This document shows positions 1-8,382 of a DNA stretch of 64,000 nucleotides, piece after piece; position 1 is the first letter of the stretch, and every line of letters begins with the position of its first letter. The notes beneath the pieces were generated by a model, which saw nothing but the letters and a program-made list of their open reading frames with translations, was not told the DNA's origin and did no database searches. A program made the translations under genes and the position numbers. This DNA is from JANQEU01 sp965228045. GTDB lineage: Bacteria > Bacteroidota > Bacteroidia > Cytophagales > Cyclobacteriaceae. The stretch is taken from NCBI GenBank assembly GCA_965228045.1, contig OZ245789.1:124001-188000 (forward strand), written 5' to 3'.

Positions 1-71
1 ACTACCACCAGCTTGCTTTGTAGTTCGTGCTGATGAATCAGTTCCGGAGTAAGACAGACCTCTGCTGTCAT
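1..71 (-). CDS. 2-phosphosulfolactate phosphatase-like protein, N-terminal fragment
   Basis: Only the first 23 codons lie in the window; the gene runs off the left edge. The start is the ATG at 69-71, which overlaps the TGA of gcvT in an ATGA arrangement. The visible start, MTAEVCLTPELIHQHELQSK followed by LVV, resembles the beginning of ComB-type 2-phosphosulfolactate phosphatases of Bacteroidota, which begin with a similar strand and then a VVD-lRAT motif. That motif lies outside the window, so the assignment rests on a short stretch. Overlap with gcvT suggests translational coupling. Confidence 0.5.
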   Translation of the reverse strand, partial: MTAEVCLTPELIHQHELQSKLVV

Positions 72-1153
72 TTTATGAATGGTGGACGAGTAATGACCGC
101 CTTAACCTTATTGTTACGGATTTGGATTTGTATTTCGGTATCCGATTTGTGCATTCCGAACTTGACATATCCCATTCCTATGCCTATCCCCAGACTTGGA
201 CTCATGGTCCCCGATGTCACTTCACCAATCTTATTCCCGTCCAGGTCGAGAATCTCATATCCACCCCTCGGGATACCCCGCTCTAGAGTCTTAAAGCCAA
301 CTAACCTTCGGCTTACTCCCTCCTCTTTCTGCTTAGCCAGCTGATCAGAGTTGATGAAATCCTTCGTGAATTTAGTGATCCATCCAAGTCCGGCTTCGAT
401 CGGAGAGGTGGTGTCGGTGATGTCATTGCCATAAAGGCAATAACCCATTTCCAGTCTCAGTGTATCACGTGCCCCTAAACCGATTGGTTTTATGTCAAAT
501 TCCTCTCCGGCATTGAAGACCGCTTCCCAAAGCTTTATGGCATCCTCATTTCGGACATAAAGCTCAAATCCACCGGCCCCGGTGTATCCTGTTCCGGAAA
601 TGATCACATCCTGTATGCCCGCAATAGCACCTACTGCGAAATGATAAAACTTAATATCACCAAGAGGTACATCCGTGATTTTTTGAAGAGTATTTTGGGC
701 CGAAGGACCCTGAACGGCGAAGAGACAATAGTCATCAGAAGCATTAGTCATTTGTGGCCGAAATTTGTTCTGAGCACTGATCCAATTCCAATCCTTTTCT
801 ATATTGGATGCGTTTACCACAAGCATATAATCGTCCTCACCAAACCGATACACAATCAGGTCATCCACTATCCCTCCCTGATCATTTGGCAGGCAAGAGT
901 ACTGGGCCTGTCCGTCAACCAGTTTGGAAGCATCATTTGTCGTCACTCTTTGGATAAGGTCCAATGATCCGGGGCCCTTTACAAAAAACTCACCCATGTG
1001 TGACACATCGAACACGCCAACTCCATTTCGAACGGTAAGATGTTCTTCCTTGTCCGAGCTGTACCGTACCGGCATATTGTACCCGGCAAATGGGATCATT
1101 TTACCGCCAAGTGAAACATGAATGTCGTGAAGGGGTATGTTTTTCGCGTCCAT
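68..1153 (-). CDS. gcvT: Aminomethyltransferase (glycine cleavage system T protein)
   Basis: GcvT transfers the methylene group from the aminomethyl-lipoyl arm of the H protein to tetrahydrofolate, releasing ammonia, in the cytoplasm. The protein has 361 residues, the usual bacterial length. The folate-binding domain shows FAGYNMPVRY (about 22-31), GVFDVSHMGE (46-55) and the QGGIVDDLIVYRF segment (about 92-104) with the conserved aspartates. GARDTLRLEMGYCLYG lies near 227-242, and the C-terminal barrel contains SGTMSPSLG. Start is the ATG at 1151-1153. gcvP lies about 53 kb away in this window and no gcvH is seen, so the system is not one operon here. A -7 box TAGTTTTG lies just upstream. Confidence 0.96.
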   Translation of the reverse strand: MDAKNIPLHDIHVSLGGKMIPFAGYNMPVRYSSDKEEHLTVRNGVGVFDVSHMGEFFVKGPGSLDLIQRVTTNDASKLVDGQAQYSCLPNDQGGIVDDLIVYRFGEDDYMLVVNASNIEKDWNWISAQNKFRPQMTNASDDYCLFAVQGPSAQNTLQKITDVPLGDIKFYHFAVGAIAGIQDVIISGTGYTGAGGFELYVRNEDAIKLWEAVFNAGEEFDIKPIGLGARDTLRLEMGYCLYGNDITDTTSPIEAGLGWITKFTKDFINSDQLAKQKEEGVSRRLVGFKTLERGIPRGGYEILDLDGNKIGEVTSGTMSPSLGIGIGMGYVKFGMHKSDTEIQIQIRNNKVKAVITRPPFIK

Positions 1154-1172
1154 TGCTTATCTGTTTTGCACG

Positions 1173-1180
1173 CAAAACTA
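1173..1180 (-). promoter_or_regulatory. Candidate -7 promoter box of gcvT
   Basis: On the minus strand the sequence reads TAGTTTTG, a full match to the Bacteroidota -7 consensus TAnnTTTG, ending about 19 bases before the gcvT start codon. No clear TTG -33 element was found at the usual 19-21 base spacing, so this rests on the -7 box alone. Confidence 0.35.
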
Positions 1181-1212
1181 ACCGAAATATTCGTCCGAAT
1201 TGGATACATTTA

Positions 1213-1719
1213 ATGGTGATTGACACAATCCTGAAGCGTTACAGAAATAAGCTCGGAGATGCCTACCAGCCATACCGCAACCATGCCCATCGTGTGTATC
1301 AATATGCCCTGATCCTCCTGCTGAAAAGGGATTCCAAAAAACTGGAAATAGCCGCAGCTTATCATGACCTGGACATATGGCTTTCACAAACCATGAATTA
1401 TCTGAAAGGATCTGAGGCAGAAGCAAGAAAACATATTGAAATAAATAAGCTTGATCTGCTACCTGATGAGGTTGGATTTATCATACGAAAACACCATAAA
1501 CTTACAAGGATCAAGGGTAGCGTGGAAGCGGAAGCTTTTCGAAAAGCCGATCTTATAGATCTTTCTGCCGGATGGATTTCATATAACATCCCTAAATCCA
1601 TCATCAAAGACACGGAAAACCAATATCCAAGGTTAGGATTTACCAAATTGGTTCTTAAAAAGACGTTTGTTCATGCCCTAAAACATCCCCTGAATCCGTT
1701 TCCAATGTTAAGATTCTGA
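1213..1719 (+). CDS. HD-domain phosphohydrolase-like protein
   Basis: A 168-residue protein with the metal-binding pattern of the HD superfamily: RNHAHRV near residues 22-28, the HD doublet in YHDLDIW (H51, D52), HHK at 94-96 and a later aspartate in RKADLIDLS (about 110-118). HD proteins are metal-dependent phosphohydrolases; the substrate cannot be read from the sequence. The ATG at 1213 is chosen because earlier in-frame starts would run into the gcvT promoter and first codons. Its stop overlaps the ATG of the next gene by one base (TGATG), implying a two-gene operon with the cysteine-cluster protein. Confidence 0.75.
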   Translation: MVIDTILKRYRNKLGDAYQPYRNHAHRVYQYALILLLKRDSKKLEIAAAYHDLDIWLSQTMNYLKGSEAEARKHIEINKLDLLPDEVGFIIRKHHKLTRIKGSVEAEAFRKADLIDLSAGWISYNIPKSIIKDTENQYPRLGFTKLVLKKTFVHALKHPLNPFPMLRF

Positions 1720-2201
1720 TGGATTACCGCGAGGACATTCAAAAGGCCAGGGCGGATTATCCGGCTAATAAAAAGTTTCTACGCAATCTGAAGAAACGCA
1801 GGCCCAGGGATTTGGATCATGTTTTTCAGGAAGAACATGAGCAGGTATTCGAAGAGGTGGATTGTCTCCAATGCGCCAACTGCTGTAAAACAACGAGTCC
1901 AATTTTTCGAATGGCAGACATTGAAAGAATCGCCCAAAAGCTAAAGACGAGTACCGATGAGTTTATTTCCGATTATCTCAGATTAGATGAAGAGTCGGAC
2001 TATGTACTGAAGGAAAGTCCTTGCGCTTTTCTGAACGAAGACAATACGTGTAGCATCTACCCCATCAGACCAAAAGCATGCCGGGAATACCCTCACACAG
2101 ACAGGAAACGAATTCACCAGATCTTCAATTTGACACTGGAAAACTCCATCGTTTGCCCTGCAGTCTCCCGAATCCTGGAAAACGTGAGGTCCCGTTATTA
2201 G
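1719..2201 (+). CDS. YkgJ-type cysteine cluster protein
   Basis: A 160-residue protein of the YkgJ/CxxCxxCC family (zinc or iron-sulfur cluster binding). The cluster QCANCC gives C49, C52, C55 and C56, followed by C102, C111 and C121 in the typical SPCAFL...CSIYPIRPKACREYP block. The family's biochemical role is largely unknown; in Bacteroidota it is a common single-domain cytoplasmic protein. It is translationally coupled to the HD-domain gene upstream and its end overlaps the convergent beta-barrel gene by four bases. Confidence 0.88.
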   Translation: MDYREDIQKARADYPANKKFLRNLKKRRPRDLDHVFQEEHEQVFEEVDCLQCANCCKTTSPIFRMADIERIAQKLKTSTDEFISDYLRLDEESDYVLKESPCAFLNEDNTCSIYPIRPKACREYPHTDRKRIHQIFNLTLENSIVCPAVSRILENVRSRY

Positions 2202-2842
2202 CGGCCTATATCCAGAAATGAATATCCAATTGAAACCTGGATCATGGAATTTCGGGTGGCGGAGTCTATAATATTTCCATTTGCATCGGTCACCGTCACA
2301 TCTACGATGTCTGATACACCCAAAACATATCTTCCAGATAGCTGCAGCCCAAACGGCAGATCAATTCCAATACCTGCATTCACTCCAAGATCCGCACTCT
2401 TGAGCAGATCATCAATGCTGGAGTTGGTATCTGCTCCCAAACTATTGTCTGTTTGTTCTGCATTCAGCAAAAAACCAAACTGTGGGCCGACCTGAACGTT
2501 TAAGCCAGCCGGAAAGTAGTATTTCAGCATGATCGGAATAACCGCATAGCTCAGTCGCTGTTCAATGTCTATTTCCCCGAAGGTTGGGTCATCGTATTGA
2601 AAATCGAAGTTCTGCTGACTAAAAAGGATCTCCGGTTGAATGGCGACTTTGGCAAGCCTCACCCGCAGGAACACTCCTCCATGAAATCCGCTGGCGCTTT
2701 CGCTATCGATCTGATCCGGATCGAGTCCGATCCCATCAATATTTGGGAAATTTAGCCCTCCCTTTATGCCTCCGGCTATCTCCTGGGCCTCAACAGTAGA
2801 AAATGCAATAATTGCACAAAGAATTAATAGGTACCTCTTCAT
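2198..2842 (-). CDS. Outer-membrane beta-barrel protein (PorT-like)
   Basis: A 214-residue protein with an N-terminal signal peptide ending at VEAQ. The mature part has alternating strand-like segments: GGIKGGLNFPNI at the start, GFHGGVFLRVRL, AVIPIMLKYYF, QVGPQFGFLL, GVNAGIGIDLPFGLQLSGRY and a final QVSIGYSF. This is the pattern of the 8-stranded PorT-family/OMP_b-brl barrels common in Bacteroidota. Function unknown; these proteins are often structural or poorly characterised barrels. It ends on the convergent YkgJ gene with a four-base overlap. Confidence 0.82.
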   Translation of the reverse strand: MKRYLLILCAIIAFSTVEAQEIAGGIKGGLNFPNIDGIGLDPDQIDSESASGFHGGVFLRVRLAKVAIQPEILFSQQNFDFQYDDPTFGEIDIEQRLSYAVIPIMLKYYFPAGLNVQVGPQFGFLLNAEQTDNSLGADTNSSIDDLLKSADLGVNAGIGIDLPFGLQLSGRYVLGVSDIVDVTVTDANGNIIDSATRNSMIQVSIGYSFLDIGR

Positions 2843-2900
2843 CGTTTTAGTTTTTATGTAATTCAGAACGGAATTTCATTCCTGCTAGTATGACTTGTAT

Positions 2901-3353
2901 TTAGTAAACCGCTAAAATAGTTATTGATTTACCTCTCCATTCCAGCTGATCTCCTTTTTTCGACTTCATTAGTAGTTGGCCTATTGGCGTACCGGCTGAA
3001 ATTGCCATAATATTGCCACTATCTATCTCTACTTTTCCCAAACCAGTCGAAAGGAAAAAATTTCCCATATCCGTCATCACTATCGACCCGTGCTCAACTT
3101 TTTCCTTATTTACATTTGGATCTATCTGGTCCAGGGCCTTCAATTGTTTCTGCAGCTCGGAATGACTCGATGCCAGTTTTTCCTTCTCCAGCATGATCAT
3201 CGCCCGTCCGGTCTCGTACTTATCTCCCATGCTGCTTTTGGTTTCAGAATTAGCGGACGACTGCAACTGACTGAGTTCCGCCTGTATTGATAAAATCTTA
3301 TTCTGAACCATGCGCTTGCAAGCTTCAAGAACTAACCCTTTGTCAAGGTTCAT
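2901..3353 (-). CDS. GreA/GreB-family-like protein
   Basis: 150 residues. An N-terminal coiled-coil-like helical half (residues ~10-75, with SETKSSMGDKYETGRAM) precedes a C-terminal small beta domain (GSIVMTDMGNFFLSTGLG, ISAGTPIGQLLM) resembling the FKBP-like domain of GreA/GreB transcript cleavage factors. This family is widespread in Bacteroidota and is often labelled '3-oxoacyl-ACP synthase' in databases, which the sequence does not support: there is no thiolase fold and no Cys-His-His triad. Role inferred: an RNA-polymerase secondary-channel factor or relative. It lies six bases downstream of the ALDH7 gene, so probably the same transcript. Confidence 0.7.
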   Translation of the reverse strand: MNLDKGLVLEACKRMVQNKILSIQAELSQLQSSANSETKSSMGDKYETGRAMIMLEKEKLASSHSELQKQLKALDQIDPNVNKEKVEHGSIVMTDMGNFFLSTGLGKVEIDSGNIMAISAGTPIGQLLMKSKKGDQLEWRGKSITILAVY

Positions 3354-3359
3354 TTTCTG

Positions 3360-4892
3360 TTAAAGGTCAAACTTGATCCCCTGTGCCAATGGCAACTCGG
3401 TGGAATAATTGATGGTATTTGTCTGCCTTCGCATATACGCTTTCCACGCATCTGAGCCAGACTCTCTTCCTCCACCTGTTTCCTTCTCTCCACCGAAGGC
3501 TCCTCCTATTTCAGCACCTGACGTCCCAATATTGACGTTGGCTATGCCACAGTCCGAGCCAGCATGAGACAAGAACAATTCCGATTGTCTGAGGTTCGTG
3601 GTCATGATCGCGGAGGATAAGCCCTGGGGGACATCATTTTGTATTCGGATCGCTTCCTCAAGATCAGAGTAGGGGATTAGATACAAAATAGGCGCAAAGG
3701 TCTCCTCGCAGATCATCTTATGATGCTGTTGCATCTCATAAATACACGGTTTCACATAGCATCCGGACTCATAACCTTCACCCGATAACACCTGTGGCTC
3801 AACCAGCATTTTTCCCCCTTCGGCCTCAATGTTCTTAATGGCGACATTGTACATTTCAACAGCCTGCTGATCAATGAGTGGCCCTACGTGATTATTTTGA
3901 TCGAGAGGATTACCTATTTTTAGTTGTTTGTAGGCTTTAATCAGGCGCTGCTTCATCTCCTCATAGATGCTCTCATGGATAATGAGCCTGCGGGTGCTGG
4001 TACATCGCTGGCCGGCAGTTCCCACCGCTCCAAAAACCGCTCCCGGAATGGTAACATCCAGATCTGCATTTTCGGTTATGATGATGGCATTGTTACCCCC
4101 AAGTTCAAGAATCGATTTTCCAAGTCTTCGGCCGACTGTTTCCGCCACGGATTTTCCCATCCTGATGGACCCTGTGGCCGAAACCAGGTCCACACGACTG
4201 TCAGCCGCCATTGCTTTTCCGATTTCGGCGTCGCCTATTACGAGACCACTGATGGCTTCCGGTACATCATTCTCTTTGAATACTTTTTGTGCGATCTTTT
4301 GACAGGCTATGGCAGATAAAGGAACCTTCTCGGAAGGTTTCCAAACGCATACATCACCACAAACCCAGGCAATCATGGAATTCCAGGACCAAACCGCCAC
4401 CGGAAAGTTAAAAGCGGAAATGATCCCAACCACCCCCAGTGGATGCCATTGCTCGTACATCCTGTGCGAGGGGCGCTCGGAATGAATGGTCAATCCGTAA
4501 AGTTGTCTCGACAGACCAACGGCAAAGTCACAGATGTCGATCATTTCCTGTACTTCACCAAGCCCCTCCTGCAGGGACTTACCCATCTCGTAGGAAACCA
4601 GTTTACCAAGAGCTTCTTTCTTTTCTCTCAATTCATTTCCTATTTGGCGGACGATTTCGCCGCGCTGAGGGGCGGGTTTGAGTCTCCATTCCTTAAATGC
4701 CTCCCTGGCGGCATTTACCACGGTATCATATTCATCCCTGGTGGCCATGCTTACCTTAGCTATCAATTGCCCATCGGCCGGAGAATGGGAGCTGATGGTG
4801 GCTCCGGATGTTTTTAGCCAGTTGCTCCCTATCGCTGCACCATTGTTGGTGGGTTCTATGTCAAGATCTTTAAGAAATGAGGTGTCTATCAT
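3360..4892 (-). CDS. ALDH7-type aldehyde dehydrogenase (alpha-aminoadipic semialdehyde / piperideine-6-carboxylate dehydrogenase)
   Basis: 510 residues, NAD-dependent aldehyde dehydrogenase. Key residues: general base E263 in LELGGNNA, catalytic C297 in GQRCTST, ISAFNFPVAVWSWN (158-171) in the cofactor region. The C-terminal run SDCGIANVNIGTSGAEIGGAFGGEKETGGG and the ending LPLAQGIKF are diagnostic of the ALDH7/antiquitin branch, which oxidises alpha-aminoadipic semialdehyde in lysine degradation. It is the first gene of a probable operon with the GreA-like gene. Substrate is inferred from family resemblance; no other lysine pathway gene is in the window. Confidence 0.9.
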   Translation of the reverse strand: MIDTSFLKDLDIEPTNNGAAIGSNWLKTSGATISSHSPADGQLIAKVSMATRDEYDTVVNAAREAFKEWRLKPAPQRGEIVRQIGNELREKKEALGKLVSYEMGKSLQEGLGEVQEMIDICDFAVGLSRQLYGLTIHSERPSHRMYEQWHPLGVVGIISAFNFPVAVWSWNSMIAWVCGDVCVWKPSEKVPLSAIACQKIAQKVFKENDVPEAISGLVIGDAEIGKAMAADSRVDLVSATGSIRMGKSVAETVGRRLGKSILELGGNNAIIITENADLDVTIPGAVFGAVGTAGQRCTSTRRLIIHESIYEEMKQRLIKAYKQLKIGNPLDQNNHVGPLIDQQAVEMYNVAIKNIEAEGGKMLVEPQVLSGEGYESGCYVKPCIYEMQQHHKMICEETFAPILYLIPYSDLEEAIRIQNDVPQGLSSAIMTTNLRQSELFLSHAGSDCGIANVNIGTSGAEIGGAFGGEKETGGGRESGSDAWKAYMRRQTNTINYSTELPLAQGIKFDL

Positions 4893-4955
4893 TTGTGAGT
4901 TGTTTATTTATCAAAATAAGGAAGGCAAAATTAACAGATTACCCGAGGCTTGGAA

Positions 4956-4989
4956 ATAAAAAGGCCATCCACTCAAGAGCAGATGGCCT
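4956..4989 (-). terminator. Rho-independent terminator of htrA
   Basis: Inverted arms AGGCCATC (4962-4969) and GATGGCCT (4982-4989) enclose a 12-base loop. Read on the minus strand the hairpin is followed by TTTTTATTT. It lies 20 bases after the htrA stop codon. Confidence 0.75.
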
Positions 4990-5009
4990 CCCTTTAACAA
5001 TCACACTAT

Positions 5010-6485
5010 TTACCAACCTATACCATAGTAGGCTTTTTCTCCATTAGGATAAACACCCTCTATCAGCACACCTTCTCCACGGGCGCCTTCAAGGTATCTT
5101 CTAAGTTGGTCTATGTCTTCAATACTGGTCTTATCCACTTTTGTAATGATAAAACCACTCTTAATGCCGGTTTCTCTAAACTTACCATTTCTAATGTCAG
5201 AAACTTTCACACCTGCATCAAGGTCAAGCTCTTCCAATTCCTCTTCAGACACCTCCTGGAAGGTGGCTCCGTCAAGAGAGAATTGCTTCGTAGCCCTGGT
5301 TATAACTTCTGTAGTATTAAATGAGTTTTTTAAAGTCGCAGATACCTCCCGGGTTTTGCCGTTGCGGACGAATGAAATATCAACTTTGTCGCCAGGTCTT
5401 CTCAAAGCAATCAATTCCTGAAGTTCAGAAGTACTGTTAACTCTCCTACCATCTATCGCTACAATGACATCACCTTCTTCCAGTCCGGATTCGTCGGCAG
5501 CACTGTTTTCATTTACCTGCTGGATGTAGACACCCTGCAGGATGTCGATGTTGTCTCGCTCGGCCAGCTCCGCATTCATATCATTGATTAAAATTCCAAT
5601 CAAAGCCCTTTGCACTTCACCAAACTCAACCAGATCCGTATAGACTTTCTTCACAAGATTTACAGGGACTGCAAATGAATATCCGGCAAATGCACCTGTC
5701 GGTGAAATGATGGCAGTGTTGATGCCTACTAGCTGTCCATTCAGATTTACCAGGGCTCCACCACTATTTCCGGGATTTACCGCTGCATCAGTTTGTATGA
5801 ACGATTCTATTTGAAGACCATTATTCTGTCGGAGAATGTTAATGTTCCTGGCCTTGGCGCTTACGATGCCTGCCGTTACTGTGGAACGGAATTCGAATGG
5901 ATTTCCAACTGCCAGTACCCACTCCCCAAGACTTACATCGTCGGAGTTGCCCCATGACATGGCTGGTAAGTTGGTTTCATTGATTTTCAGGACGGCTATA
6001 TCTGTAGTGGGATCTACTCCTACAATCTCAGCATCATAGGTACGATTGTCATTCAGCATTACTTCAATCTCAACTGCACCGTCTACTACATGATTATTCG
6101 TCACAATGTATCCTTCCGAGTTCACGATCACACCGGATCCCATTCCTCTTGATGGCCTTCTGCCTCTGTCGGGTTGACCAAAAAAGTCCCTGAAATAATC
6201 ATCAAAAGGATTATTAGTGGACCTAGATTCGGCATCAATTCTCGTCCTTATATGTACCACAGAATTTGTAGAAGATTCGGCCGCATAGACAAAGTTTAAT
6301 CCCTCAGGAACGATACTGTTTGAAGTATCAATGCTGTAGTTTGTGAATGTCGCCTGGGATTGGGCCGCAGCCGGAATATATCGTACTTCATCAGGGGTCA
6401 GCATCTTGTATCCCCCAATGGCTATGACACCTCCTAAAATTGAGGAGATGACCATCGCAAAGTATAAATTTCTATTGTTATTCAT
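5010..6485 (-). CDS. htrA: HtrA/DegP-type periplasmic serine protease with two PDZ domains
   Basis: 491 residues. An uncleaved or signal-anchor-like hydrophobic N-terminus (residues 8-25) precedes an S1C trypsin-fold protease with catalytic triad H132 (TNNHVV), D162 (TTDIAVL) and S241 (NPGNSGGAL). Two PDZ domains follow, about 310-395 and 420-491. It degrades or refolds misfolded envelope proteins. It lies directly next to hsp20 on the same strand, with a terminator after each gene, so the two are an envelope/cytoplasm stress pair that seem to be separate transcripts. Start ATG chosen because it places the hydrophobic segment at the N-terminus. Confidence 0.95.
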   Translation of the reverse strand: MNNNRNLYFAMVISSILGGVIAIGGYKMLTPDEVRYIPAAAQSQATFTNYSIDTSNSIVPEGLNFVYAAESSTNSVVHIRTRIDAESRSTNNPFDDYFRDFFGQPDRGRRPSRGMGSGVIVNSEGYIVTNNHVVDGAVEIEVMLNDNRTYDAEIVGVDPTTDIAVLKINETNLPAMSWGNSDDVSLGEWVLAVGNPFEFRSTVTAGIVSAKARNINILRQNNGLQIESFIQTDAAVNPGNSGGALVNLNGQLVGINTAIISPTGAFAGYSFAVPVNLVKKVYTDLVEFGEVQRALIGILINDMNAELAERDNIDILQGVYIQQVNENSAADESGLEEGDVIVAIDGRRVNSTSELQELIALRRPGDKVDISFVRNGKTREVSATLKNSFNTTEVITRATKQFSLDGATFQEVSEEELEELDLDAGVKVSDIRNGKFRETGIKSGFIITKVDKTSIEDIDQLRRYLEGARGEGVLIEGVYPNGEKAYYGIGW

Positions 6486-6575
6486 CTCTTTTAACCTTTC
6501 TCTAATTTAACTGAAAATCAATCCAATTGTTTCCCGATCAGGCTCGGAATGTATCTATACTTAACCTCATTTAAC

Positions 6576-6602
6576 AAAAAGAAAGCGGACCTAGATCCGC
6601 TT
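6576..6602 (-). terminator. Rho-independent terminator of hsp20
   Basis: Perfect 7-base arms AAGCGGA (6583-6589) and TCCGCTT (6596-6602) with a six-base loop. On the minus strand the hairpin is followed by TCTTTTTG. It lies 27 bases past the hsp20 stop codon. Confidence 0.7.
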
Positions 6603-6629
6603 CCCAACTCAAAACCCGAACAAGTTCTT

Positions 6630-7058
6630 TTATTTAATAGAAATAGTTCTTTTGTTTTCCTTCTTCGCATCTTTTGGAAGTACTACGTTCAGGATTCCAT
6701 CCCTGTACTCAGCGTCAACTTTCTCGACGTTTACGTTATCAGGAAGATAAAACGATCTGCTGAATGTGCCGTAGTAGCTTTCAACTGAATGGAAGTTTTT
6801 CTCTTTCTTCTCATTCTCCATTTTTCTTTCTCCGCTGACAGTCAATCTATCGTCATTAATGTCGATTTTAATGTCGTCTTTTTTCATGCCAGGCAGATGA
6901 AACTGAATTTCGAATGATTTTTCGCTTTCCGCAATATCTACTTTAGGTGAGAAGTTTGATACTTCGTTTCCAAAATAGTCATCGTTAAAAAACCTGTCAA
7001 TAAAGTTATTGAAGGTCGCTGGTCGATAATTGTTACGGTTGTATTTTACAAGTGCCAT
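6630..7058 (-). CDS. Small heat shock protein (Hsp20/alpha-crystallin)
   Basis: 142 residues, a cytoplasmic ATP-independent holdase. A short N-terminal arm with FIDRFFNDDYFGNE is followed by an alpha-crystallin domain from about residue 38: PKVDIAESEKSFEIQFHLPGM, SGERKMENEKKEKNF and the conserved GILNVVLPK motif near the end. A C-terminal K-x-I-x-I-type tail (RTISIK) can mediate oligomerisation. The upstream region holds two TGTCAT-W-ATGACA palindromes and a TGGCAC element, suggesting specific stress control rather than a housekeeping promoter. Confidence 0.95.
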   Translation of the reverse strand: MALVKYNRNNYRPATFNNFIDRFFNDDYFGNEVSNFSPKVDIAESEKSFEIQFHLPGMKKDDIKIDINDDRLTVSGERKMENEKKEKNFHSVESYYGTFSRSFYLPDNVNVEKVDAEYRDGILNVVLPKDAKKENKRTISIK

Positions 7059-7101
7059 TTTATTAAAGTTTTTAGTTTAACATCAAATTCAATTCTACTT
7101 A

Positions 7102-7117
7102 ATCGAATTCTGTGCCA
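7102..7117 (-). promoter_or_regulatory. Sigma-54-like -24/-12 element upstream of hsp20
   Basis: The minus strand reads TGGCACAGAATTCGAT. The -24 part TGGCAC matches the sigma-54 consensus exactly; the -12 part is TCGA where TTGC is expected, so only T and G agree. It lies 43 bases upstream of the hsp20 start. The call is tentative because of the weak -12 half. Confidence 0.4.
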
Positions 7118-7150
7118 GGACCAAAAACCCCATTCCACAGGCACTTTTAA

Positions 7151-7203
7151 TGTCATAATGACATGATTAGACTGAAATTCTTGCAGAACCATGTCATTAT
7201 GAC
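7151..7203. promoter_or_regulatory. Two TGTCAT-W-ATGACA palindromes upstream of hsp20
   Basis: TGTCATAATGACA at 7151-7163 is a perfect palindrome around one central base. TGTCATTATGAC at 7192-7203 is the same site in the other orientation, lacking only the last base. Their centres are 41 bases apart and the nearer centre is about 41 bases from the TGGCAC element. Such spacing on one helix face fits paired binding sites of an activator or repressor. The protein that binds is unknown. Confidence 0.6.
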
Positions 7204-7214
7204 CGAATTATGGC

Positions 7215-8372
7215 TTATTTGAATAGCATAGGAGCAAATTCCGAGAGGTAGATCCTCCAGTTGTACCATGTATGTCCACCGGTACTTTCCCGATATACAT
7301 AGTCGAAATCCTGCTCATCGAGTTCGTTTCTCATGGTCACTACGCTCTCATAAAGAAAGTCATCTTTTCCACATGCGATCCAGTACAATTCTGGATCCGC
7401 CTTTTTCAGTGCCTGTATCTTTTTCTCACGATCACCTTCTTTCACTTCTATTCCAAAACGACTAAGATCCGCAAATCCCATGCTCATCACACCTATATAA
7501 TCAAACATGTCAGGATTATTAAAGGTAGTGTTCTGAGTCTGGAGTCCTCCCATACTCAATCCGGCAAGAGCCCGGTTTTGTTTTCCATCCAGCACCCTGT
7601 AATGACTTTCGATATAAGGTACGACATCCTTTACCAGACTCTCTTCAAATTTCATGTTGGCCATGGACATGCCACCTGCTGGTGGTTCGTCACGATAAGG
7701 AGCGTCCGTAAAATCTGATGCCTGATCGGGATTACCATTGGTCATAACCAGGATCATCGGTTTCGATTTGCCGGAATTGATCAGATTATCAAGGATGGTA
7801 GGTGCCTCACCCAATGTAGTCCAGGCATCTTCGTCACCACCACCACCATGCAGCAAGTAAAATACCGGATAACTTTCATCCGAATCTTCGTATCCCGGAG
7901 GAGTATATACATACATCCTTCGGGTCATCCCCAATGTCGGAGATTCATACCAAACCTTGCTCAAGGTTCCCTTTTTTCCCTTTTTAGTCTCATAAAGTCC
8001 AGATCCCTCACCGCGGATGAAGAGGACCGATTCGTTACGGAACATACCGTCCCGCTTGATGTGCAAATTGGATGGGTCCAATGTGGTAACACCATCAACG
8101 TCGAAGGTATACCCGTATAGTTCCGGTGACAATGGGTCAATGGTCAAAGTCCATAAACCAGTATCTCCTTTCACCATGGGAATGGATTGTCCAAATCCCA
8201 TCCAGTTCCCTCTGAGCGAAACACTCTCCGCTTTGGGCGCTAGTATTCTGAAGGTGACGCTATTGTCCTTCGCAATTTCAGGAGATACAATTCTATTGCC
8301 TCCAAACTGTGCCTGGGTAGTGAAGAATGCAAATCCCAGGATCGTTACTAGTAGTCTTTTAGTCAAGTTCAT
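7215..8372 (-). CDS. Secreted esterase with N-terminal Ig-like/CBM48-type domain
   Basis: 385 residues. Signal peptide MNLTKRLLVTILGFAFF... ending near TTQA, an N-terminal beta-sandwich with VTFRILAPKAESVSLRGNW, then an alpha/beta-hydrolase esterase domain of the esterase D/feruloyl esterase type: YPVFYLLHGGGGDEDAW, nucleophile serine in GLSMGGLQ, and a late histidine in STGGHTWYNW. Likely hydrolyses acyl or feruloyl ester bonds outside the cytoplasm; substrate unknown. The ATG at 8370-8372 is firm because the next upstream codons come from a target duplication and the end of a transposon inserted only 2 bp before the start codon, which cuts the gene from its original promoter region. Confidence 0.85.
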   Translation of the reverse strand: MNLTKRLLVTILGFAFFTTQAQFGGNRIVSPEIAKDNSVTFRILAPKAESVSLRGNWMGFGQSIPMVKGDTGLWTLTIDPLSPELYGYTFDVDGVTTLDPSNLHIKRDGMFRNESVLFIRGEGSGLYETKKGKKGTLSKVWYESPTLGMTRRMYVYTPPGYEDSDESYPVFYLLHGGGGDEDAWTTLGEAPTILDNLINSGKSKPMILVMTNGNPDQASDFTDAPYRDEPPAGGMSMANMKFEESLVKDVVPYIESHYRVLDGKQNRALAGLSMGGLQTQNTTFNNPDMFDYIGVMSMGFADLSRFGIEVKEGDREKKIQALKKADPELYWIACGKDDFLYESVVTMRNELDEQDFDYVYRESTGGHTWYNWRIYLSEFAPMLFK

Positions 8373-8374
8373 GT

Positions 8375-8382
8375 CAAAATCA
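8375..8382. repeat. Target site duplication, left copy
   Basis: CAAAATCA directly adjoins the left end of the IS1595-type element and is repeated exactly at 10797-10804. Eight bases is the usual duplication length of the IS1595 family. Confidence 0.92.
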
